Of a stretch of 64,000 nt of DNA, positions 44,250-54,166 are shown one piece after another. The notes beneath the pieces are model-generated. The model was given only the letters and a program-made list of their open reading frames with translations. It did not search any database and was not told the origin of the DNA. Position numbers and translations under genes: made by a program. Source of the DNA: a bacterium (GTDB lineage Bacteria; Krumholzibacteriota; Krumholzibacteriia; LZORAL124-64-63); the NCBI GenBank assembly GCA_016703265.1, contig JADJCK010000009.1, positions 314,999 through 378,998 on the forward strand, written 5' to 3'. The number at the start of each line of letters is the position of its first letter. Within the stretch, counting starts at the first letter, position 1.

Positions 44250-45080
44250 ATGCTCGTACCGTTCGCCCGGCACCTTGGCCGGCTGTGCCTGCTTGTCGCC
44301 GCAATGGCCACCATCGCCGTGGCGCAGGGCGCGCCGGATGATGCTGGTGGACCCGGTGGCCCGGGCGGCCCGGGCGGCCCGCCCTCGCCTTCGTGGGGCC
44401 TCGGCGTCGTCGGCCTGGCGCAGCAGCAGGCATACGTCGGCATCGACCCGTTCTATATCGCGCTGCCGGCCGTCTATTTCGAGAACAGCTGGGTGCAGGT
44501 CATGGTGCCGCGCGTCAACCTCAACGCGCCCGCCTTCAAGCTGGGTCACGAACAGGAATTGTCCATCGGTGCCGGCGTCCAGCTGTTCGGATTCAACGGC
44601 TACCAACCCGACGACGCGCCGATCCTGGACGGCATGGCCGAGCGCAACAGCGGTCTCTTCGCGGGGCCCGTTGCCAGGTGGAACAACCCGATCGTCAATG
44701 TCTCGGCCGAGTGGATGCTTGATGCGAGCAGCAACAGCACGGGGCAACGTATCAGCCTCGGTCTCGAGCGGACCTGGTTCGTGGGCCGCAAGGTCATGCT
44801 CGCGCCGAGTGTCACCACGACCTGGCTTGATGCCGACTACGCGGACTACTACTACGGCGTGCGCACCTCCGAAGCGCGCGCAGACCGGCCTGCCTACATC
44901 GCCGGGCGCACGACCACAACCGACATCTCCCTGCGCACAACCTACCTGCTCGACCGGAAGCAGGCGTTGATCCTGCTGTTGCAGTGCGCCGTTCTCGGAA
45001 ACGGCATCCAGGACAGCCCACTTGTCGACAGATCCATCGAGCCGATGATCCTCACCGGCTATCTCTATCGCTTACGGTGA
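44250..45080 (+). CDS. MipA/OmpV-family outer-membrane protein
   Basis: Predicted outer-membrane beta-barrel of 276 residues. A signal peptide ending TIAVAQG is followed by a Gly-Pro linker (repeats of GGPGGP). The barrel part has family features: WGLGVVGLAQQQAYVG near its beginning, then alternating strands, ADYADYYYGVRTSEA (the conserved YYYGV block), and an aromatic C-terminal end YLYRLR. MipA-type proteins support murein enzymes or act in outer-membrane permeability. The start has GGAGG at good spacing; an upstream Met at 44205 is less likely. Confidence 0.8.
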   Translation: MLVPFARHLGRLCLLVAAMATIAVAQGAPDDAGGPGGPGGPGGPPSPSWGLGVVGLAQQQAYVGIDPFYIALPAVYFENSWVQVMVPRVNLNAPAFKLGHEQELSIGAGVQLFGFNGYQPDDAPILDGMAERNSGLFAGPVARWNNPIVNVSAEWMLDASSNSTGQRISLGLERTWFVGRKVMLAPSVTTTWLDADYADYYYGVRTSEARADRPAYIAGRTTTTDISLRTTYLLDRKQALILLLQCAVLGNGIQDSPLVDRSIEPMILTGYLYRLR

Positions 45081-45233
45081 GGATGCCGGACGCTTGAGCG
45101 GCGTGCACGACAAGTCCACGATTCCGACAATATCCCATCAATTGACGCCGTCCCCGGACACTCCCACCATCAAGCCCCGCCCCGCCCCGCCGATAATCAA
45201 ATCAGCATTTCTCCTCTTTCCGGGAGTCGCCCC

Positions 45234-46172
45234 ATGCGCCTGCTCACGCGTTCGGATTTCGACGGCCTGGCCTGCGCCGTGCTGCTGGTCGAGGCCGGCA
45301 TCGTCGATGCGTTCGAGTTCGTCCACCCGAAGGACCTGCAGGACGGGCTGGTCGAGGTGACCGACAACGATGTGCTGGCCAACGTGCCCTACGTGCCGGG
45401 TTGCGGCCTCTGGTTCGACCATCACTCCAGCGAGCACGAGCGCCTGCGGCTGCTGAACGAACACGGCTTCACCGGCGACAGCCGCATCGTGCCGAGTTGC
45501 GCGCGCGTCATCTACGACTACTACGGCGGCGTGGCCTCGTTCGCCAAGTTCGACGAGAACGGGTTCATGGCGGCGGTCGACCGCTGCGACAGCGGCCAGT
45601 TGACGCCGCGCGAGATCCTCCATCCCACGGGCTGGTACCTGCTCTCGTTCATCATGGATCCGCGCACGGGCCTCGGCTACCACCGCGACTACCGCATCTC
45701 GAACTACACGCTGATGAAGGACCTCATCGAGTACTGCCGTTTCATGTCGCCCGAGCACATCCTGCGGCTGCCCGACATCCAGGAGCGCGTCACGCGTTAC
45801 CACGCCCAGGAAGAGGAATTCGCGGCGATGATCCGCGACAACGCACATCTCGAGGGCAGTGTGCTGGTCATCGACCTCATGGATGTCGACGACATCAAGG
45901 CCGGCAACCGCTTCCGCGAGTACGCCATGTTCCCCGCGGCCAACATTTCCCTGCGCATCTTCTGGGGCAAGCTGCGCGAGAAGGTGGTCTTCACCTGCGG
46001 CCACAGCATCCTCAACCGCACCTCCACCGTGAACGTGGGCCAGCTGATGCTGCAGTACGGCGGCGGCGGCCACACGCGCGTGGGCTCGTGCCAGGTGGAA
46101 GTGGCGGACTGGCAGCGGGTGCGCAATGAACTGGTCGCGGCGATGGCAGAGGAGCCGGCGCAGCTCGGCTGA
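45234..46172 (+). CDS. DHH-family phosphoesterase (oligoribonuclease/PAP phosphatase-like)
   Basis: A 312-residue protein of the DHH/DHHA1 superfamily. Metal-binding motifs are RSDFDGLACAVLL (motif I) and WFDHHSSE (the DHH motif), with further acidic sites in AAVDRCDSG. The C-terminal DHHA1-like domain ends with QYGGGGHTRVGSCQV, the conserved GGGH substrate-binding block. Family members hydrolyse short RNAs, cyclic dinucleotides, pAp or polyphosphate. The 153 bases before it show no gene. Confidence 0.85.
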   Translation: MRLLTRSDFDGLACAVLLVEAGIVDAFEFVHPKDLQDGLVEVTDNDVLANVPYVPGCGLWFDHHSSEHERLRLLNEHGFTGDSRIVPSCARVIYDYYGGVASFAKFDENGFMAAVDRCDSGQLTPREILHPTGWYLLSFIMDPRTGLGYHRDYRISNYTLMKDLIEYCRFMSPEHILRLPDIQERVTRYHAQEEEFAAMIRDNAHLEGSVLVIDLMDVDDIKAGNRFREYAMFPAANISLRIFWGKLREKVVFTCGHSILNRTSTVNVGQLMLQYGGGGHTRVGSCQVEVADWQRVRNELVAAMAEEPAQLG

Positions 46173-46183
46173 GTGCGGCAGGG

Positions 46184-47308
46184 TCAGCGGTCCCGGGCAA
46201 CCGGCACCACGTACAGGGTGCCGCCCGCTTCCCAGGCAAATGACGCCCCATCGGGCGCGAACACGCCGGCATAGTCCTGCGCATAGCGACCAGGCTTCGT
46301 GTCGCGGGTGGTCGCCACGACCCAGGCATCCATCGCGATCGTATCGAGGATCCAGGCCGAGATCTCGCGCCCGGGATAGTCCTGGCCGGAGACGGGAACG
46401 GGCCGGCTCGTGAACACCGCCGCATATCGGCCGTCCGGCGACCAGGCCGTGGTGAGCCCGGCCAGTCCGCCCACCACCTGTACCAGGATCACATCGCTGC
46501 CGGTGGTGACGTTGCGGATGGAGACGACGGTCGTGTCGGGCCCATCGGCATGGACCACGAGCACGCCGCCATCGTCCCAGCGCAGCGGCTCGAGCGGCAG
46601 ATTCCAGGCGGGAAGCCCCAGCGGCAGTGCTTCAACGCCAAGATTCGCGATGGTGAGCACGCGATGGTTGGGCGTCGACGGCGAACTGTCGCGCATCAGT
46701 AGTTTCGTTCCGTCCGGCGAGAAGGCGAGCGGCACCGCGACGGGCAGCGCGGCCACGACGACATCGTCGGCCAGGCGATGCACGGTGAGCGAGTCCGCCC
46801 CGAAGTACCACGGCGACGTCATCACGGCCAGCAGCGAGTCGCGCGGTGAGACGACGAAACGCACGCCGTCGGTCCAGGTGTGGCGACTGCCGTCAACGAG
46901 GGAGCGCCGCACCACCTGGTGCCCGGCCGGATCGGGAGGCCCGAAGGTCATCCCGAAATACACATCGGCGCCACTCGCGGACAATCCCAGGCGACGTGCG
47001 TACTCGTCGACCACCCGGTACGAGCCGGTTGCCGCGTCGATGGCCTGAAGCGCGTCGACATCGGTCGGCGGCACCGCCTGCACGCGGCCGGTTGCCAGGA
47101 TCTCGTTCGTGGCCGCACTCCAGGCCAGAGATCCACCCGGTACCAGCCAGCCGGAAGGTCCCACCTGGCGTCCTTCGGGGGGGCCGGGGTCGGGAACCAC
47201 GGGCGGTTTCGAGGATTCGGAGCAGCCGGCGAGGGCGACGATGAGAACCATCGTCAGTGCAGGCGCCATGATCCTGCTGTGTTGATGAACGGGGGATGGG
47301 CGGTTCAC
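46184..47308 (-). CDS. TolB-like propeller lipoprotein
   Basis: Predicted lipoprotein of 374 residues (345 after cleavage). The GTG at 47308 has AAGGG seven bases upstream; an ATG at 47269 has a site too close to it. The signal ends LIVALAGC, a lipobox. The remainder is a beta-propeller with TolB/WD40-like blades: LAFSPDGTKLLMRD, TAWSPDGRYAAVF and GVFAPDGASFAWE. No catalytic residues are apparent. Palindrome copy 2 lies between it and the next minus-strand gene. It may bind other envelope components. Confidence 0.78.
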   Translation of the reverse strand: MNRPSPVHQHSRIMAPALTMVLIVALAGCSESSKPPVVPDPGPPEGRQVGPSGWLVPGGSLAWSAATNEILATGRVQAVPPTDVDALQAIDAATGSYRVVDEYARRLGLSASGADVYFGMTFGPPDPAGHQVVRRSLVDGSRHTWTDGVRFVVSPRDSLLAVMTSPWYFGADSLTVHRLADDVVVAALPVAVPLAFSPDGTKLLMRDSSPSTPNHRVLTIANLGVEALPLGLPAWNLPLEPLRWDDGGVLVVHADGPDTTVVSIRNVTTGSDVILVQVVGGLAGLTTAWSPDGRYAAVFTSRPVPVSGQDYPGREISAWILDTIAMDAWVVATTRDTKPGRYAQDYAGVFAPDGASFAWEAGGTLYVVPVARDR

Positions 47309-47387
47309 GTCATATCCCTTGATCAGAGCGGGGCCCTTCTCGCGGATATGAATATAGCACATTGAGTGCATGGCGCAGTCCCGGCTC

Positions 47388-47401
47388 TTGCGCCGGCGCA
47401 A
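47388..47401. repeat. Palindrome copy 2
   Basis: Perfect 14-bp core with outer flanks TC and GT, giving a 16-bp palindrome CTTGCGCCGGCGCAAG. It begins ten bases beyond the stop of the exported protein at 47412 and 79 bases before the start of the next minus-strand gene. Confidence 0.9.
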
Positions 47402-47411
47402 GTCGAAGGTC

Positions 47412-48116
47412 TCAATCCCTGAACAATGCCTTCACCGCGCCCCACGACATCGACGACACGGCCACCGGAGGCCCGAAGTAGCCCGCCAGCCGGTACGTGC
47501 CGTCCACCTGGTCCTGGACGATGCCCACGTCCCGCGACACCCAGTGCTCGACGAGGTCGTTCTTGAGGTCGCTCTTGCCGGCAGCCACCTGCCCGCACAG
47601 GTCGTAGGTGCCGCCGAACATCGCCTTGGGCGGCCCGTCGGCGAAATTCCGCAGGCCGAAGCACACGAAGTCGCCTGCGGGCACGGTAATGGACTCTTCC
47701 GCCAGCACCTCGGTGCCGAAGTCCCAGAGACCGTACCAGGCGCCCGACGGCAGGATGTAGAAGTTCGACTGCTGCGACCAGGTCTGGCCAACCGTAAGCT
47801 CACCCTCGACCCACAGCAGCGGCGGCTCGTACCAGGCGCCCATGATGCCGCGCGTGAACCCGTGCAGCAGGGCGCCGCCGCCCGGCGCCAGACTCCAGTA
47901 GTTCACCAGCCCCTGGTTCGAGGGACTGATCACGTACTCGATGGGTTGCACCGTGTGCCCGTGAAAGTCGACCGGCAGGCCCACGACGCGCATCTCCAGC
48001 ATCCCGTTGTCCAGCCGGTAGTTCCAGAAGTTGCCGGTGGCCAGCGGCAGGTAGTGCTGCGCCGCGCAGGTCGTCGCGATCAGCAGGAAGGTCAGGATCA
48101 TCGTCAGCTTCTTCAT
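47412..48116 (-). CDS. Exported protein with WGAVKALFR C-terminus
   Basis: Exported protein of 234 residues with a signal peptide MKKLTMILTFLLIATTCAAQ. The mature part is beta-rich and aromatic, with YLPLATGNFWNYRLDNG at the front, a pattern common in exported proteins of FCB-group bacteria but without known function. Its last residues, MSWGAVKALFRD, share WG(A/S)VKALFR with the protein at 1143-1919, although the rest does not obviously match. A palindrome copy follows its stop by ten bases. The Met chosen is the only one that gives a signal peptide. Confidence 0.78.
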   Translation of the reverse strand: MKKLTMILTFLLIATTCAAQHYLPLATGNFWNYRLDNGMLEMRVVGLPVDFHGHTVQPIEYVISPSNQGLVNYWSLAPGGGALLHGFTRGIMGAWYEPPLLWVEGELTVGQTWSQQSNFYILPSGAWYGLWDFGTEVLAEESITVPAGDFVCFGLRNFADGPPKAMFGGTYDLCGQVAAGKSDLKNDLVEHWVSRDVGIVQDQVDGTYRLAGYFGPPVAVSSMSWGAVKALFRD

Positions 48117-48436
48117 GATCGCCTCCGTATCGACGCCGCAGGCGCCCGCATCACCGTTTCCGGTTGCTCCCCATTGTAGCACGGCCGGCAGGCAAACAGC
48201 GGCGTCATTGGGAAAGGCGCGGATGCCGCCGACGACCGGCAGCTGAATGCCGTGAATACCGGCGGGAGTGCTTCGCGTGGCCTATACATCACTTCCATGA
48301 AATTGGTGGCCATATTCAACAGCCGGGCCCTACTCTGACGGCCACACTCACCGAATAACAACGGCCCCATCCGGGTATCGGCCCTGCAACCGTTGACAAG
48401 CCCGCTGGACAGTCCCAAAGCAAGGGGGAGCGGATC
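48117..48436. promoter_or_regulatory. Divergent intergenic region with TTGACA
   Basis: This 320-base gap lies between divergent exported-protein genes. A consensus TTGACA occurs at 48393-48398 upstream of the plus-strand propeller gene, but no convincing -10 follows at 17 bases. GGGGGAG at 48425-48431 is the ribosome-binding site. I see no small gene or RNA. Confidence 0.4.
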
Positions 48437-49711
48437 ATGGCATGGTCGCGAAAGACCACGAGCGGCAGCCTTCGCCAGGCGATAACGGCCGCGGCAGCCC
48501 TGTTGATGGTGACCACGGGCGCGCTCGCCGCGTTCGCGGCCCCCGCGATCACCGTCAAGGACGGCGTCACCCGCGTTGCGAACGGCGCGCAGCCGAGCGG
48601 GAAGCGCGAAGTCGTCACGTTGCAGGAGGCCTGGCGCGTCGGCGGCGACGAGGGTGAGGACTTCTTCGGCCTGATCACCCAGGTCCGCGTGGGCAAGGAC
48701 GGCCGCATCTACCTGCTCGACACGCGCCTGGCCGAGGTGCCCGTGTACGACCGCGAGGGCAAGCGCGTCGCGACGCTCAGCCGCGAGGGCGACGGACCCG
48801 GTGAATCGCGCCTGCCGGCCAACCTGGTGTTCATGCCCGACGGCACGCTGGGACTGGCGCAGATCTTCCCGGGTAAGATCATCAAGATCAACCTCGACGG
48901 CAGTCCTGCCGGCTCGTTCACGCCCGGAGGGGCCGATCCCACGCAGGGTGGTTTCCTGCAGCTGTTCGACTGCAGCGCCAACGGATCCGACCTGGTCGTG
49001 ACCGCGGAGTCGATCGCGCAGGCCGGTACCGCCGGCCAGGACCGCACCAACTACGTGGCGTTGATGGATGCCGCCGGCAAGGAGAAGGTGCGCTTCCTCG
49101 AGCGCAAGAGCCACCTCGACTTCGCCGCCTTCGAGTTCAACGAGGACAAGACCGACCGCGTCGACTTCCGCAAGGTCGCCGTGGGCAGGGACGGTCGCGT
49201 GTACATCGCCGGCACGCGCAACCGTTACGCGATCGACGTCTACGGCAAGGACGGCAAGCTGCAGCGCGTGATCGAGCGAGCCTTCGAGCATCGTGCCCGC
49301 ACGGACGAGGAATACCAGCGCCTGCAGACCATGGTCCAGGCGCAGCTCGCGCAGCTGCCGGGTGCGAAGGTCGCCATGTCGCACAACGAACCCGACATCT
49401 CCGCCATCGAGTTCGGCAGCGACGGCAACCTGTGGGTCTCGAACAGCCGCTCCGGCCACGGCCAGCCGGCCGGCATCATGTTCACCTGGGACGTCTTCAC
49501 GCCCGACGGTGAATTCATTAAGCAGGTGTCGGCGAAGTGCGCCGGCGACGGCAAGGAAGACTCACTGATCTGGACGCCCGACGGCAACGCGGTGCTGGTG
49601 ACCGGTTTCCTCGAGGCCGCATTGTCGCTGCAGGGCGGCGGCGGCGCCGCTGACGACGACAAGGAAGCCCCGCCGATGGAGGTCGTGTACCTCAAGCGAG
49701 TTGGGAGCTGA
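48437..49711 (+). CDS. Exported six-bladed beta-propeller protein
   Basis: Exported protein of 424 residues with a signal peptide ending GALAAFA-AP. Blades of the NHL/6-bladed type are seen: FFGLITQVRVGKDGRIYLLD, VYDREGKRVATLSREGDGPGE, VAVGRDGRVYIAGT and IWTPDGNAVLVTG. The GDGPGE motif is characteristic of the '6-bladed beta-propeller' exported family of Bacteroidota and related phyla. No enzyme motif is visible. It converges on a minus-strand exported protein; a palindrome copy and a 12-bp-stem hairpin lie in the gap. Confidence 0.83.
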   Translation: MAWSRKTTSGSLRQAITAAAALLMVTTGALAAFAAPAITVKDGVTRVANGAQPSGKREVVTLQEAWRVGGDEGEDFFGLITQVRVGKDGRIYLLDTRLAEVPVYDREGKRVATLSREGDGPGESRLPANLVFMPDGTLGLAQIFPGKIIKINLDGSPAGSFTPGGADPTQGGFLQLFDCSANGSDLVVTAESIAQAGTAGQDRTNYVALMDAAGKEKVRFLERKSHLDFAAFEFNEDKTDRVDFRKVAVGRDGRVYIAGTRNRYAIDVYGKDGKLQRVIERAFEHRARTDEEYQRLQTMVQAQLAQLPGAKVAMSHNEPDISAIEFGSDGNLWVSNSRSGHGQPAGIMFTWDVFTPDGEFIKQVSAKCAGDGKEDSLIWTPDGNAVLVTGFLEAALSLQGGGGAADDDKEAPPMEVVYLKRVGS

Positions 49712-49736
49712 GGTCGGCACAGGCCAATGAGGCGGG

Positions 49737-49754
49737 ACTTGCGCCGGCGCAAGT
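49737..49754. repeat. Palindrome copy 3 (perfect 18 bp)
   Basis: ACTTGCGCCGGCGCAAGT, a perfect 18-bp palindrome, lies 25 bases after the stop of the propeller gene, in the gap between convergent genes. Confidence 0.92.
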
Positions 49755-49772
49755 GACGGCGATGGCACAAAT

Positions 49773-49802
49773 GGCGGCGGCGGCTCACTTGCCGCCGCCG
49801 CC
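49773..49802. terminator. 12-bp-stem hairpin between convergent genes
   Basis: GGCGGCGGCGGC (49773-49784) pairs perfectly with GCCGCCGCCGCC (49791-49802) across the loop TCACTT. It lies 61 bases after one stop and 20 bases from the other, so it can end transcription from both sides. No T-run follows. Confidence 0.68.
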
Positions 49803-49822
49803 GTTCGCCTGCTGGCCCCGCC

Positions 49823-52165
49823 TCATCTGACCAGGCTGAGCCCCACGACCGCGCCGGAGTCCTGGCCGTCCACGGACAGCCGTGCACGGTACGCCCCACT
49901 GGGCGCCTCGCGCCCTTCGCGATCGCGCCCGTCCCACACGGCCTGGTGGCGCCCGGCCACGTAGTCGCCGGCGCCGACGACGGCCACCAGCTCCCCACGT
50001 ACCGAGTAGATGCGCACTTCCGCGCGCCCAGGCATCGACATCTCGAACGCGAGCGTCACCTGCGGATTGAAGGGGTTCGGCCACGCAGCCAGCCGCGGAG
50101 CCGCCGGCACATCCGGCACGGCGGTCACCCAGGTCTTCTCGCGCAACTCGAGCCGCGTGGTCGCCGCCGGCAGCAGGTAGGAAGTCTGCGCGCGCAGCGA
50201 CGGCACCACCACCTGGCCCGCCGCAGGCAGGTACAGTTCAGCATCGACACCGGCGGGCCAGCCGGCCGCATCCCACTGGAGCATGGCGGGACCCGGGCTG
50301 GTCACCTGGGCCTCCACGATCCAGGCCGGCGCCACGTCGGCGAGGCCCTGGAGATCGCGAGCGAACGCGGCGCCCGCGGCCAGCCCCCACTCCGGGCGCT
50401 GACTCGACAGGCGCGGACCGCCGGCCGGCGACGGCGGCGGCAGCGGCCGGTCCACCAGCGGGTCGAAGCCGGCGGTGGCCTCGGTGCGACGACCCACCGT
50501 GAGCACGCCCTGACGGCCAAGCGCATCGGCCAGCGTGAGATTCGCCTCCCACGCTGCCGCGTTCTTCGCCACGGGCGCGGGCGCAGAGGACTCCTTCGCC
50601 GCCAGGAAATTCTCCCAGTGGAAGAACAGCGACAGCCCGTCCGTGAGTGCGTTCACCCAGTAGCCGTGCCAGGGCTGCAGCTCCGACGCGACGGCATAGT
50701 CGCCGTTCGCCGCATTCCATGTCTGCAGGTCGGGCGAGACCAGGCCCAGCTGCGCCGCCGCACCCCAGGTGTGCGCGGTTGAGCCTTGCACCACGCGCAG
50801 GCCCGCCGGCGAACCCGGGAACCAGTTCGCACAACCCACCAGGTTCCAGCCCGCGCTGAGCGGCACGGTCTCGCCGTCCAGGTCGCGCGATCCGGCCATG
50901 GTCCAATCGTAGGCCTCGCTGGTCGCCAGCCAGTAACCGGTGCCCGGGTGGACCATCGTTGTGGCGCCGAGCTGCGTGTAGCCGGTGCCCTGGTCGTAGT
51001 CGTAGACGACCTGCGTGCCCGGCGCGGGGTAGTCGATCAGGCTGAGCACCGTGGAACCGACCTGCGGTGTCAGCGGAAGGCCGATCATGGACCAGCCGGC
51101 CGCAAGGGGGCGACTTGTAGGGGTGAGTTCGGGAGGCAGGTCCATTGGGCCCATGATGAGTTCGTAGCGAAGTGTGACGGCGCCGGGACTGGCGTCCGGG
51201 ATGGTCAGGGTCGGAGACGAGGTCGCCGAGAATATGTCGTGAAGCGCGCCCGTCTGCAGGTCATGCAACCGCAGCTCCCCAGGACCCCATTCCCAATTCA
51301 AGCCGAAGTCGAAGGTCAGGTCACCGCCGACACTGGTCTCCACCAGCAGCGGCCAGACACGATAGTCTGTGTACCACTCCCACTGCCAGCGGTCACGGTA
51401 GTCGGTACGGAAGCGCGGCCCGACGACCCAATCCGCATGCTCGAAACTCACCGTGACGATGTTGTCCGGCGCAGGCGGCGGGGACGGCATGTCGTAGTCC
51501 GGGTCGTACGCATCGGTCGCAGCGGCGCGGGTGCCGGCCACGATAGTCTGGCTTGTGGCCCCACTGACCGAAACGGTCACTTCCGTCCGGACCTGGAACG
51601 AGGGGCCTTCGCTGCACGGCGGGTAGATGGGGGCGAATCCGTTTACCGAGGCCACGGGCACCTCGACGTCGCACGAGGACACGTTGCACTGTCTGGGCAC
51701 GCCATTGCCGAAGACGATCGGTAGATCGCCCGGCAGCGTCTGCGTCGTCCCCGGGCCGACGTAGAAATCGAGTGATCCCGACGCGAACAGCAAGTACTGC
51801 AGGCTGGCGAGCACGACCACACCGCCGACGACGGGATACGGCGTTGCCGCAGTGACAGCGAAGCCGTCGGGCGAGGGATCGGCATCCACGGCGTCGACGC
51901 CCAGGTCCATGGCGAGCACGTACGAAGGGACCCCCACATGTGTGACGGTGCATTCATAGCCGTCCACGGGACCGAACGGGGCATCCAGAATCAGGTAGGC
52001 CGTGAAGGGAGTGAAGGCCGGAACGTTCGTGTAGGCGATATACCCGGCCGTGTCGAAATAGACACCTAAAATGTCCGGATTGACGTCCAAAGTAGCGTGC
52101 GCAGGAACCGGCGTCAGGATAAAGGTCAGCAACATCAGCCACATGCATCCGGCAAACGACCTCAT
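49823..52165 (-). CDS. Large exported protein with FlgD/T9SS-like tail
   Basis: Exported protein of 780 residues. GGAGGG precedes the ATG at 52165, which opens a signal peptide ending TPVPAHA. The N-terminal ~170 residues form a cohesin-like or similar beta domain (YIAYTNVPAFTPFTAYLIL). The middle contains LAAGWSMIGLPL and LSAGWNLVGCANW, two copies of the GW(S/N)(M/L)(I/V)G motif found in exported proteins of this group. The tail is FlgD-like: AWPNPFNPQVTLAFEM, RAEVRIYSVRGELVAVVG, HQAVWDGRDREGREAP and GLSLVR. The tail closely resembles that of the neighbouring esterase, which implies a shared origin. Confidence 0.85.
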   Translation of the reverse strand: MRSFAGCMWLMLLTFILTPVPAHATLDVNPDILGVYFDTAGYIAYTNVPAFTPFTAYLILDAPFGPVDGYECTVTHVGVPSYVLAMDLGVDAVDADPSPDGFAVTAATPYPVVGGVVVLASLQYLLFASGSLDFYVGPGTTQTLPGDLPIVFGNGVPRQCNVSSCDVEVPVASVNGFAPIYPPCSEGPSFQVRTEVTVSVSGATSQTIVAGTRAAATDAYDPDYDMPSPPPAPDNIVTVSFEHADWVVGPRFRTDYRDRWQWEWYTDYRVWPLLVETSVGGDLTFDFGLNWEWGPGELRLHDLQTGALHDIFSATSSPTLTIPDASPGAVTLRYELIMGPMDLPPELTPTSRPLAAGWSMIGLPLTPQVGSTVLSLIDYPAPGTQVVYDYDQGTGYTQLGATTMVHPGTGYWLATSEAYDWTMAGSRDLDGETVPLSAGWNLVGCANWFPGSPAGLRVVQGSTAHTWGAAAQLGLVSPDLQTWNAANGDYAVASELQPWHGYWVNALTDGLSLFFHWENFLAAKESSAPAPVAKNAAAWEANLTLADALGRQGVLTVGRRTEATAGFDPLVDRPLPPPSPAGGPRLSSQRPEWGLAAGAAFARDLQGLADVAPAWIVEAQVTSPGPAMLQWDAAGWPAGVDAELYLPAAGQVVVPSLRAQTSYLLPAATTRLELREKTWVTAVPDVPAAPRLAAWPNPFNPQVTLAFEMSMPGRAEVRIYSVRGELVAVVGAGDYVAGRHQAVWDGRDREGREAPSGAYRARLSVDGQDSGAVVGLSLVR

Positions 52166-52323
52166 GGCGTGCCCTCCGGACTGGAATGTCATGCAGGATC
52201 GGGATCCGTTACGGTTGCCATACTACCACGGGCCATGGGGCAGAAGCCAGAATCTCTCGTGCCGGCCGCATCGCGTCACCTCCACTTCATCGCTGGTGAA
52301 AAGAGGTGGCGGACGGCCGGAAC

Positions 52324-52337
52324 TTGCGCCGGCGCAA
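52324..52337. repeat. Palindrome copy 4
   Basis: Perfect 14-bp core with outer flanks AC and CT. It begins seven bases beyond the stop of the esterase gene and lies 159 bases before the start of the next minus-strand gene. Confidence 0.9.
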
Positions 52338-52344
52338 CTCCCGC

Positions 52345-53862
<1,518 letters not shown>

Positions 53863-53950
53863 GGGATCGCCTTCGGCAGGGGAACGGCAATGCGCGCGAG
53901 CAGGGACGATCATACCACCGGCGCCGGAGCCGGTTCAAGGCGCCCGCCGC

Positions 53951-54166
53951 TCAGTGCAGCGCCACGCCCCGTCGCGACGATTCGCCCTCGGCATCCGCAG
54001 CGCAGGACCCGCCGTCAGTGCCCTTCACCGCCGGACACGACCCCGACCCCGCACACGACGAACACCCGCCCGGCTTCCTCATCGCGCGCACCAGCGACCG
54101 CACCGCCCAGGCTCCCGCCGCGGCCACGAGCAGCCCCACGGCGACCAGCTCCCACGAAAAGCCCAT
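53951..54166 (-). CDS. FeoB-associated Cys-rich membrane protein
   Basis: A 71-residue protein with one N-terminal transmembrane helix (WELVAVGLLVAAAGAWAV) and a short cytoplasmic tail with four cysteines (GGCSSCAGSGSCPAVKG...GSCAA). This is the pattern of the FeoB-associated family found at the end of feo operons. Its ATG overlaps the feoB stop by one base (TGATG). The cysteines could bind iron at the inner face; the role of the family is not proven. Confidence 0.85.
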   Translation of the reverse strand: MGFSWELVAVGLLVAAAGAWAVRSLVRAMRKPGGCSSCAGSGSCPAVKGTDGGSCAADAEGESSRRGVALH

